64,000 nucleotides of DNA from positions 1,283,001 to 1,347,000 of the forward strand of contig NZ_CP067134.1 of the NCBI RefSeq assembly GCF_028553765.1. The letters are read 5' to 3'. Below the pieces are notes generated by a model. That model did not search any database, was not told the origin of the DNA, and saw only the letters and a program-made list of their open reading frames with translations. Made by a program: the position numbers and the translations under genes. Positions 25,544 to 33,008 of this stretch are shown in pieces; within the stretch, counting starts at the first letter, position 1; each line of letters opens with the position of its first letter. The stretch is from Paracoccus stylophorae. Lineage in GTDB: Bacteria; Pseudomonadota; Alphaproteobacteria; Rhodobacterales; Rhodobacteraceae.

Positions 25544-26166
25544 CGCCGGATCTCCAGAAGCGGAATGGAGGTGATCGAGCCGAGCCGCTCGAGGTCGAGC
25601 GTCACGTCGAGCACGTCGGTGTCGAAGCGGACGGGCACGTCGAACTCGAAGCCCGCGGTGATCGCGACGCCAGCGCCCGGAGCGGCGCTGAAGGTGACGA
25701 GGCCGGTTGTCGTGTCGACCGACCAGCCGGAGGGCTGATCGACCCCGCCGAGCGCAATGCGCACGGTGCCCGCCACCGGCTTGGCGATGGTGCGCGTCCA
25801 GGATTGCGCGCCGGAGGCGTAGCGCTTCACCAGCTGGAAGGTGGTCGTCGCGCCGTCGCCGGTGCCAATGAGCTGGTCGGTCGGCACCGGTGTGCCCGAA
25901 GGCAGACAGGACTTGTGGTCACCCCAATCCTTGAACCGGAAGCTGTGGAGCCTGCCGTTGCGCGCTTCGAAGAAGGCGACGACCGCCGCCAGATCGTCCG
26001 CGCGGCGGATGCCGTAGGCGACGTCGTAGCGGCGGCGAGAGTTGGCCCAGCTGGCGTTGCGCTCCTCGTCGCCTGAGGCGAGCTCGACGATCTGCGTGCG
26101 CCGCTCCGGCCCGCCCCGTGCGCCCCGGCTGATGTCGTCCGGGAACCGGACCTCGTGAAACGCCAT
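25540..26166 (-). CDS. distal tail protein, DUF2460/TIGR02217 family
   Basis: 208 residues. Signature N-terminus FHEVRFPDDISRGARGGPER, then YDVAYGIRRADDLAAVVAFFEARNGR and FRFKDWGDHKS. This family is the GTA/phage distal tail protein that links tape measure and hub. It lies between tape measure and hub genes, but the lysis cassette has been inserted after it, splitting the usual GTA order. Confidence 0.92.
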   Translation of the reverse strand: MAFHEVRFPDDISRGARGGPERRTQIVELASGDEERNASWANSRRRYDVAYGIRRADDLAAVVAFFEARNGRLHSFRFKDWGDHKSCLPSGTPVPTDQLIGTGDGATTTFQLVKRYASGAQSWTRTIAKPVAGTVRIALGGVDQPSGWSVDTTTGLVTFSAAPGAGVAITAGFEFDVPVRFDTDVLDVTLDLERLGSITSIPLLEIRR

Positions 26167-26169
26167 GGC

Positions 26170-28584
26170 TCAGAGCCCCCTGCGTCCGAGCGAGACCGCA
26201 CGGGCGATGTCGGCCGCAACCTGTGTGCGGGATTGCCGGAAGCTCTCGGCGTCACGCGCCATGATGGTGACGGTGACCCCGCCCGCGCCGTAGCTCTGCG
26301 CCTCGCGCCGCGACAGCACCCGCTCGCCCCGCTGCAGGATCGCGGGCACCTCGTCGTGGCGAAGTCCCGCCATGCCGCCGCTGTGCATCCGAGGCGCAGC
26401 GGCGAAGGCCATGGCCGGAACCAAGCGCGAGGGGCCAGCGGAGCCGACTATCCCGCCCGCGTGCAGGACGTTGGCGAAGATGCCGCCCGCCCCGGAGAAT
26501 ACGCCGGAGAGCGCATTGGCGATCGGCCCCAGGATGAACCGCCGCGCCGCCAGCTGGGCGAGATCGGCCAGCAGCGAGGTGACGAGGTCGCGGAAGTTCA
26601 GCTTCCCGGTCCGGACGAAATCGCCAACGGCGTTCTCGGCCGACTGGAAGGCGCCGACCAGGCTCTGGCCGATGTCGCCGCCGATCTCGCGGGCCTTGCT
26701 GGCGTAATCAGACAGCGCGGCCGTAACCGCCTGCCATCCGGTGACCGCGGTCTCCACATTGGGCTCGGCTGCGGCAGCAGCGGCGCCTGAAGCGGCACCG
26801 GCATCGGTCGCGGCCTGTCCGGCGCTGTCGAGCGCGGTCTCGAACCGCTCCGCCGCGGCCGTGGCCTCGGCCAGCGCATCGGCGCCGTCCTCGTCGGTGC
26901 CACGCACTGCATCCCGCAGCGCCTGCCAGCTTTCGAGCGGCGCGCGGGCCCCTTCGGCCAGATCGTGCGCGGTGCCCCGGTAGAGGTTCGCCGATTCGAG
27001 CGCGCGGTTCGCCGCCTCGGTCAGGCCGAGATCGGGCGCGGTCAGCGGGTTGTCCTCGAACGCCCGGTCGAACGCCACCTGCGCCGCCGTCGTGGCGGCA
27101 CTGGCTGCCCCCTCGAAGCGGTTCTCGATCTCGCCGAGATCGAGGTCCGGCACCAGCGAGATGCGCCGCTCCGACCCTAGGGCTTCAAGCCCCTCGTTGA
27201 TGCCGCCGATGAAGCCGTTGATGCGTGAGACCACGCCGTTCAGCATCGCCTCCACGCCATCGACCAGGCTGTTCGCGGCCTGGAACGCCAGATCGCCGAT
27301 GGCGGCGGGCAGCAGACCCCAGATCGCCTTGATCGCGTCGTAGGCGCCTTCGAAGGTGTTCGCCGCGGTATTGCCGAATCCGACGACACTCTCGATGGCG
27401 CTCTGCATGCCCGACGCGGCGTCGGCCTTCAGGTCGAAGAACATCGCCGTGGCGGCCGCGCCCGCCCCCGCCGCACCCATCTTGATGCGTTCCCAGACCT
27501 CGACCGCCAGGTCTTTCAGCAGCGACATCGCCTCGCCGAAGCCGCCTGCACCGGAGACGAGCCGGGTGAACTGATAGACAAGCTCGCCCGCGCCGACGAT
27601 CAGGGCGCCGATGCCGGTTCGGATCAGCGCCCCGCGCAGCACGACAAGCGCCGTGGCGAGGCCGCGTACGGAGAGCGCTGCAGCGGCCATGCCAGCCACC
27701 CAGCGACCCGCGAGGAACGCGGCGAAGGTGGCGGCATAGGTTGTCAGGCGGCCGATATTGTCGAAGAGAACGCGGATCGCGATGCCGAGCGGGCCAGTGC
27801 GGCTGGCCACCGCCGCCATGGCGTTGGCGACGGCTTCCAGTGCCGGGGCTGCGGCGACGGCCAGCTGGTTGGAGAGCCCACGCCAGATCAGCCCAAGCCG
27901 AGAGATGGCGTCGTTCGTCCGCTCGATCTGGTCGGCATCCTGTTCGGAGACGACTACACCGAAGGCGAGGACATCCTCCGTCGCCTGGCGCAGCGTAGCG
28001 GTGTCGATCCGGCTCATCGCGATGGAGCCTTCCTCGCCGAAGAGCTGCCCCGCCACGGCTGCTCGCTCGGCGGCGGGCACGAAGTTCTCGATGGCCGCGT
28101 TGATGGCGCCGACCCGCTGGTCCAGCGGCAGGGCGATCAGCTCATTGGCCGAGAGCCCCAGCCGGTCGAGCGCATCGGCGGCGGGGCCGGTCCCGGCGGC
28201 CGCCTGGCTCAGACGGCGCGTCAGATCCTTGGTGGCCTGTTCGATGCCGGACATCGACACGCCCGCCAGCTCGCCCGCGCGCTCGAGCGTCTGGATCGAG
28301 GCGACGGTGGTGCCAAGCGACTGTGCGAGCTTGGCCTGCGCATCGACGATCTGAAGGCCGGAGCGGACCATCGCCACGCCTGCAGCGGCAGCGGCGGCCA
28401 CGGCAGCGGCTGCCGCGACCCGGACACGCCGCGAGAAGGCAGCGAGCCGGGCGTTGGCAGCTTCCATTTCCCGGCTCAGCCGTCCGAAACCTCGGGCGCC
28501 GGCCTCGCCGACGCCTTCCAGCTCGGCACGCACCTGCCGACCACCGACCGCCGCAAGGCGGACGCTGACGCGTTTTTCAGCCAT
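26170..28584 (-). CDS. phage tail tape measure protein
   Basis: 804 residues, Ala-rich and largely helical. An N-terminal coiled region (RLAAFSRRVRVAAAAAVAAA), hydrophobic segments at about 290-340 and a C-terminal tail-associated segment. The family sets tail length and takes part in DNA ejection. The location directly after the frameshifted tail chaperone and before the distal tail gene is the standard one. Confidence 0.88.
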   Translation of the reverse strand: MAEKRVSVRLAAVGGRQVRAELEGVGEAGARGFGRLSREMEAANARLAAFSRRVRVAAAAAVAAAAAAGVAMVRSGLQIVDAQAKLAQSLGTTVASIQTLERAGELAGVSMSGIEQATKDLTRRLSQAAAGTGPAADALDRLGLSANELIALPLDQRVGAINAAIENFVPAAERAAVAGQLFGEEGSIAMSRIDTATLRQATEDVLAFGVVVSEQDADQIERTNDAISRLGLIWRGLSNQLAVAAAPALEAVANAMAAVASRTGPLGIAIRVLFDNIGRLTTYAATFAAFLAGRWVAGMAAAALSVRGLATALVVLRGALIRTGIGALIVGAGELVYQFTRLVSGAGGFGEAMSLLKDLAVEVWERIKMGAAGAGAAATAMFFDLKADAASGMQSAIESVVGFGNTAANTFEGAYDAIKAIWGLLPAAIGDLAFQAANSLVDGVEAMLNGVVSRINGFIGGINEGLEALGSERRISLVPDLDLGEIENRFEGAASAATTAAQVAFDRAFEDNPLTAPDLGLTEAANRALESANLYRGTAHDLAEGARAPLESWQALRDAVRGTDEDGADALAEATAAAERFETALDSAGQAATDAGAASGAAAAAAEPNVETAVTGWQAVTAALSDYASKAREIGGDIGQSLVGAFQSAENAVGDFVRTGKLNFRDLVTSLLADLAQLAARRFILGPIANALSGVFSGAGGIFANVLHAGGIVGSAGPSRLVPAMAFAAAPRMHSGGMAGLRHDEVPAILQRGERVLSRREAQSYGAGGVTVTIMARDAESFRQSRTQVAADIARAVSLGRRGL

Positions 28585-29241
28585 TGGGGCGTTCCATCTG
28601 TTCGTTGAGTTTGGCCACCATCACCGCTTCGATCACGGGCAGCAGTTCGGCCATGGCGAGCGGCGGCACGCCGAGGGCGTCCCCGAGCGCCAGTGCGGCG
28701 GACATGTCCCAGCCGATCACCGCGCCGGGCAGAACACGCAGCTGGCCGCCGAGACGGCCGACGAGGTCCCAGACCTGCCAACCCTCCGGAGTTTCCGGAC
28801 GGTTCAGCCGCGCCGGGCAGTCCGGGCAGGCTTGCGCGCAGGCTTGGCAATATCGGTCGCCCCCGCCGAAGGACCATTCGGCAAGAGCGCGGAGGCGTTT
28901 TTTTCCTGTTCCAGCAGCAGCCCCTTCGAGACGTAGGTCAGCTGGAAAGCCTCGAAGATCGGCCAGACGTCGAGCAATGCGTCGATGGCCTCGGGGCTCG
29001 GGTCGATCGCGTTGCCTTCCGCATCGCCGATACCCTCCCAGGCGAGCACCGCGCGGCGCGCAAGCGCCTTGGCGAACGCGACGGCACGTTCCTCGTCGGA
29101 AGCCTCCTCGGACACCGCTTCGACAGCGGGATCGTTGCGCGTCGCCACCATCAGCGCGGTGGTCAGCGGGCGCAGCTGCACCCGCACGCCGGGCGCGAGG
29201 TCGTGCCAGCGCGGCGCATTGGTCAGGTCGAGCGTCAGCAT
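28577..29241 (-). CDS. tail assembly chaperone, -1 frameshift fusion (G-T type)
   Basis: Ribosomes on the 145-residue chaperone gene can slip back one base at the heptamer A AAA AAC (28903-28897). They would then read 106 further codons in the -1 frame, ending at 28577 and overlapping the tape measure start. The extension has no start codon near its beginning, is open throughout and reads as real protein (PETPEGWQVWDLVGRLGG...LPVIEAVMVAKLNEQMERPNG). It also carries four cysteines (CQAC...CPDC), suggesting a metal knuckle. The fusion would be about 221 residues. Confidence 0.78.
28804..29241 (-). CDS. tail assembly chaperone, short (G) form
   Basis: 145 residues, mixed alpha/beta N-terminus (LDLTNAPRWHDLAPGVRVQLRP) and helical middle; the last 30 residues after the slippery site are low-complexity and basic. 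ATG 29241 overlaps the tail tube stop by one base. In long-tailed phages this protein and its frameshifted version keep the tape measure soluble until the tube polymerises on it. Confidence 0.75.
   Translation of the reverse strand: MLTLDLTNAPRWHDLAPGVRVQLRPLTTALMVATRNDPAVEAVSEEASDEERAVAFAKALARRAVLAWEGIGDAEGNAIDPSPEAIDALLDVWPIFEAFQLTYVSKGLLLEQEKNASALLPNGPSAGATDIAKPARKPARTARRG
28897..28903 (-). promoter_or_regulatory. programmed -1 ribosomal frameshift site A AAA AAC
   Basis: The X XXY YYZ heptamer is in the correct phase of the chaperone frame (codons GAA AAA AAC, from 28905). It is the strongest known bacterial slippery sequence type, in a genome where A runs are rare. It falls about 30 codons before the 0-frame stop, as in lambda G/GT. 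Confidence 0.82.
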
Positions 29242-30182
29242 CAATACGTCTCCACGTCGTTCACGAGGGTGGCGGTGCACATCCGGCCGACGACGCTGTC
29301 GCGCGCCGCCTGCCAGTCGAAGGTCGCCTGCACGCCCTGCGGCCCGGAAATCTCGATGCGCGGGCGCGGCAGGTAGACGGCGTGCACGGTGAAGGTGAAG
29401 CTCTCGCCGGACGGCAGGACATAGGCGAATTCCATCTCGCAGGCCTCGCCGTTGATCGCCTGCGTCACCAGCGTCTGATCGGCGAAGCGTACCTCGATCC
29501 GTCCCGTGAGCGCCGCGATGGACGGGTCCGCCCCGTCGATGCGATCATCCGAGCGGATGGTCTCGATGCGGTCGAGGTTGTTGGCATAGGTGATCTCGGC
29601 CGAGACCACATTGCCGAGCGCCGTGCCGTCGCGCGTGATCGATCCGTTGAAATGCCCGAAGCGCTTCAGCTCCAGCGCGGCGGGCGTCCCGGCGCTGGTC
29701 GTCGTGCCCACCGTCTCGCCCTGCGCGACCAGCCGCGCGGTTGCGGTCAGCAGCCCCGAGCGCTGCATCTGCCAGGTGATCTGGTCGAGCACGCAGCCGG
29801 AATACATCGCATAGCGCGGCACCTCCGGCATGCCGGTCTCGATCGACATGCTGGGCAGCGTCCAGGACCCCGACTGGAACTCGTGGCTGTACGGGGCTTC
29901 CGCGCCCGTGGTCGTGGGCGCGCCGAACGCGGCCTTCAGCCAGAAGCCGAAGGCTTCGGCGTCGAGCGGCACGACGACATCGCCATCGGCCGTCACCGCG
30001 TCCTTGATCGGCGCCAGCGGATCGCGGCCGTAGCCGAGAAGCTCTGAGTTCAGCAGCGGCTGCTCCGCGCCGAGCGAACTGCTGGCGAAGGGCATGCGGG
30101 TGAAGCCGCTGGCGGGCGGCGTTCCATAGGTCGTCTCGAACGCAAGCGCCATCAGCGCCCGCGCCCCTTGGGCTCGTGCCAT
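29241..30182 (-). CDS. phage tail tube protein
   Basis: 313 residues. The region LMALAFETTYGTPPASGFTR through YSHEFQSG matches the phage tail tube (TTP_3-like) group of beta-barrel proteins that stack to form the tail lumen, followed by an Ig-like C-terminal part. It is placed directly upstream of the tail chaperones. TGATG coupling to the next gene. Confidence 0.85.
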   Translation of the reverse strand: MARAQGARALMALAFETTYGTPPASGFTRMPFASSSLGAEQPLLNSELLGYGRDPLAPIKDAVTADGDVVVPLDAEAFGFWLKAAFGAPTTTGAEAPYSHEFQSGSWTLPSMSIETGMPEVPRYAMYSGCVLDQITWQMQRSGLLTATARLVAQGETVGTTTSAGTPAALELKRFGHFNGSITRDGTALGNVVSAEITYANNLDRIETIRSDDRIDGADPSIAALTGRIEVRFADQTLVTQAINGEACEMEFAYVLPSGESFTFTVHAVYLPRPRIEISGPQGVQATFDWQAARDSVVGRMCTATLVNDVETY

Positions 30183-30206
30183 GTTCGTCTCCTGTGGTCG
30201 GTTGGG

Positions 30207-30626
30207 TCAGGCCAGCTGGTCGGCCGTGGAATAGTGCAACACCACCGGAATCACGGCGGCCTTCAGGCTCGCCGCGCCCTCGACCGGCAGGTCGACCGGG
30301 CGCGGCGCTTCCGCCTCGACCCAGTCGCAGAGCCCGCCCAACGTGCGGTCGGCGGCGAGCGCGGTGCCGATGCTGGCGGTCAGCGTGTCGAAGGCGGCGT
30401 CACGGTCGGCACCTTGGACCACCGCCTCGATCTCGGCGCTGTGCTGGTAGTGGTAAGCCAGCGGCGACAACGTCACCTCGGGCTCACCCGGCTCGCCGTC
30501 GCGCAGGATCAGCAGGCCATTGGCCGGCACGCGCTCGGGCAGCACCTCGCCGCGCAGGGCCGTGGCGGGCAGCGCCGAAAGCCGCGCGTGCAGCGCGGTG
30601 AGGATGGTTTCACGAGGGCTGTGCAT
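30207..30626 (-). CDS. tail terminator/minor tail protein
   Basis: 139 residues of alpha/beta type: N-terminal helix (ILTALHARLSALP), then strands around LLILRDGEP and YHYQHSAEIEAVVQG. This fits the gpU/tail terminator-like fold of siphophages. Position between head-tail proteins and tail tube agrees. Assignment rests on position and predicted fold rather than a clear motif. Confidence 0.65.
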   Translation of the reverse strand: MHSPRETILTALHARLSALPATALRGEVLPERVPANGLLILRDGEPGEPEVTLSPLAYHYQHSAEIEAVVQGADRDAAFDTLTASIGTALAADRTLGGLCDWVEAEAPRPVDLPVEGAASLKAAVIPVVLHYSTADQLA

Positions 30627-30725
30627 GGAAATCCTCGATGACTTCAGTGAAGATCATCAACGTGACCTTTACCCTAGGGCTGACTTCGATGCTAAGCTGC
30701 TTTTCGGTGGCAAAATGAGAGCGGC

Positions 30726-31598
30726 ATGACCGGGCTATTCTATACCTATGTTTGGGGCACCCACGGTCGCCGTGGTGGGCCACTAACATTTACCAGCAAA
30801 CAGAACCGCACGGTTGCCATCCGCAGCACGCAGGAGGGCGATCTCGTTTTTGGCGTGGTCAGCCGAAATCCTGGTGATCCAGATGTCCAGATCCCTGACG
30901 AGCTGAGGGGGCGGGTCGCGAACGTCTGGCAGATCAGCCACGGCACTGCAGACACTGCCGAATTCGGGATCGAGGCCCAGAATTCCTGGGACCGACTTGA
31001 AGACGGCAGCTATCGATGGCCGTTTGCTCTCCAACCGATCCGAACGTGGATTATTCGAGATGCTCCCGAGTTTCGCGATTTACCCGGCTACACTCCATCG
31101 ACACATACACAAAGGGCCATCACAACGGTTCAGGAGCTAGGTGACGAGCTTGCAGCTACACTGAAAGACCTCTTGGCTACGAACGGTGAAGAGTTGGAGG
31201 TGATGACGCCGCGCTTCCAGACCATGGCAAGCCGTGTGAACCAGCTTCGCCAAAAACATCCATTCGCCCTCAACGGCTATTCCGTCCAGCCAAACGTCGA
31301 AGCCACCAACTGCATATACATCGCTACGCTGGGAAAAACCGGCCGCGTATTGAAAATTGGTCATGCGCAGGACGCGAAGCAGCGCTTAATCGAGTTCAAC
31401 AAGTTCCGGCTTTCCAACGAGCCTCAGTGGGTGCTGCACACGGACCAGCCAATAGGTTCGGTGCAAGACGCCATTGAGGTTGAGAAGTATCTCGGCGAGG
31501 CGTTCGCGAAACATCGGACGGAGACGAACAACAACGAAATCTATGTCGATCTTGATCCGATGGCCGTTCTGACGAAATTGGCAACGTTTCGTCGCTAA
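30726..31598 (+). CDS. cargo gene with T5orf172/GIY-YIG-like C-terminal domain
   Basis: 290 residues, encoded against the direction of the structural operon and with visibly lower GC. The C-terminal third (NCIYIATLGKTGRVLKIGHA then QRLIEFNKF and YLGEAFAKHR) has the T5orf172 pattern of the GIY-YIG nuclease superfamily. The N-terminal 120 residues (FYTYVWGTHGRRGGPLTFTS) are an unrecognised beta-rich domain, possibly a DNA or base reader. It looks like a moron that may protect the lysogen from other phages. Whether the nuclease is active is unclear. Confidence 0.7.
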   Translation: MTGLFYTYVWGTHGRRGGPLTFTSKQNRTVAIRSTQEGDLVFGVVSRNPGDPDVQIPDELRGRVANVWQISHGTADTAEFGIEAQNSWDRLEDGSYRWPFALQPIRTWIIRDAPEFRDLPGYTPSTHTQRAITTVQELGDELAATLKDLLATNGEELEVMTPRFQTMASRVNQLRQKHPFALNGYSVQPNVEATNCIYIATLGKTGRVLKIGHAQDAKQRLIEFNKFRLSNEPQWVLHTDQPIGSVQDAIEVEKYLGEAFAKHRTETNNNEIYVDLDPMAVLTKLATFRR

Positions 31599-31658
31599 GG
31601 GCAACGGGCCGGGGAGTATCAATTGCTGGCGAGCGTTGGGAAACTCTGAGCGCCGCAG

Positions 31659-32288
31659 TCAAAGTCTTCCCTCCGCCCAGTTGGCGACAATCAGCCCCGG
31701 CACACTGTCCAACGCCCGGTCTGCATCCCGAGCCAGATCCAGCCGCTTCGGCAGCTTGACCTGCGGCACCAGCAGGAAGATCGGCGCAGTGACCTTTCCG
31801 CGCCCGGTCTTGGAGCGCGACACGACCGCCTGGCCCTTCGTGTTCAGCCGTCCTTCCGCCACCAGCAAGCTCGGCCCGGTCCGGCGATAGACGAAGCGCA
31901 GGCGCAGCCCGCGTCGCCGTTCCCATTCACCGGGCGTGATGCGGCCGCCGCGCAGGGACTTGCCCGCGGCGGGCAGCGGGATCGCCAGCCAGAACCCGTT
32001 TTTCGAGCGGATCAGCGGCCCCGTGTCATGCGCGCCCACGATGACCGGAGCCTTGGACCAGACCAGTGCCGCGGCGTCCAGGCTCTCGCCCGACCTCGGG
32101 AAGTTCTGGCTCCGGATTGAGTTGGCCAGCCGTGTGCCGAGACCTGCGCCGGTGATCTGCAGCCGCCACGCTGACTTCAGCCCGGTTCCAGCTTCGCGCA
32201 TGGCGGCCGTCACGGCGCGCTCGCCCGCCGCGATCTCGGCCGCCATCATCGCAACGATGTCGGGATCGATGTCGAGCTTCAGTTTCAC
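31659..32288 (-). CDS. phage minor structural protein, DUF6441-like
   Basis: 209 residues, basic: helical N-terminus (ERAVTAAMREAGTGLKSAW), then NSIRSQNFPRSG and SKNGFWLAIPLPAAGKSLRGG. Family members occur at the head-tail junction of alphaproteobacterial prophages, in the place of HK97 gp10-type tail completion proteins. The exact role is inferred from position. Confidence 0.7.
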   Translation of the reverse strand: MKLKLDIDPDIVAMMAAEIAAGERAVTAAMREAGTGLKSAWRLQITGAGLGTRLANSIRSQNFPRSGESLDAAALVWSKAPVIVGAHDTGPLIRSKNGFWLAIPLPAAGKSLRGGRITPGEWERRRGLRLRFVYRRTGPSLLVAEGRLNTKGQAVVSRSKTGRGKVTAPIFLLVPQVKLPKRLDLARDADRALDSVPGLIVANWAEGRL

Positions 32289-32596
32289 ACAGGCCTCAGA
32301 TCCACGGTCCAGACGAGCCGCTCGCGGTCGCGGACGGGCTCGCCCTGGATGAGGAAGGCATCGCCGTTGATCTCGATCCGGTCGCCGGGGCGTGGGGCTG
32401 GAACTTCGGCCACGCGCAGATCGATCCGCGTGGTCTCGGACCAGAGTCGCGCATCGCCGAAGTCGGTGATCGCGTCCGCACGCTGGGCGACGGCGCGCAC
32501 CAGCACGGGCGCGCCGCCGTCGGCGATGTAGACCGCGTCCCGACCGACGTTCGGATCGGCGAAGAGCGCGCCGACGGCAGCGGCGAAGGCGCTCAT
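32285..32596 (-). CDS. head-tail joining/adaptor-like protein, 103 aa
   Basis: Beta-rich protein with the pattern LRVAEVPAPRPGDRIEINGDAFLIQGEP near its end, typical of head-tail stopper proteins. ATG 32596 shares one base with the upstream stop, and its end overlaps the next gene by four bases. It was hidden inside a longer shadow frame. Confidence 0.7.
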   Translation of the reverse strand: MSAFAAAVGALFADPNVGRDAVYIADGGAPVLVRAVAQRADAITDFGDARLWSETTRIDLRVAEVPAPRPGDRIEINGDAFLIQGEPVRDRERLVWTVDLRPV

Positions 32597-32931
32597 CAGA
32601 AGCTCGCGTTCAGCCGTACCCGGCCGATGGTGTCGCCGGCGCCGCTCGCCACCGCCTCGACAGCCACGCCGATGAGGGTGTTGTCGGTCGCGACCGTGGT
32701 GCAGCGCTTGTTGGTGTCGTCCCAATAGACCTTGGCGCCGACGGCCCAGGCCTGGGAGCCGACCTTTGTGATGTCGAAGATGCCGACGAGCGCGGTCTCG
32801 ACCGCGTCGCCGAGGGCAGCCGCTCCGGCGGCGATGCCGAAGATGGAGCCCACGAGCAGGCCATCGCCCGAGGCGACGGCATAGGGCGCGGTCAGGGTGA
32901 TGGTGTTGCCGGGCTGGACGTAGGTTTTCAT
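32596..32931 (-). CDS. DUF2190-family capsid-associated protein
   Basis: 111 residues, beta-rich: NTITLTAPYAVASGDGLLVGSIFGIA and AWAVGAKVYWDDTNKRCTT are diagnostic of DUF2190. These small proteins accompany Mu-type and lambda-type heads, probably as decoration proteins. ATG 32931 has AAAGGA upstream; longer frames are ignored. Confidence 0.88.
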   Translation of the reverse strand: MKTYVQPGNTITLTAPYAVASGDGLLVGSIFGIAAGAAALGDAVETALVGIFDITKVGSQAWAVGAKVYWDDTNKRCTTVATDNTLIGVAVEAVASGAGDTIGRVRLNASF

Positions 32932-33008
32932 CGCGAGGGTCCTTTCGGAAAAGCGAAGGGCGGCCCGATTGGACCGCCCGCCTGTCAGGGTTCTGCATGG
33001 GGTGCGGG

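Noticed and set aside
28476..28877. 133-codon minus-strand frame beside the tape measure gene
   Set aside because: Its translation is Arg/Pro-rich noise. The frame that reads as protein here is the -1 extension of the tail chaperone.
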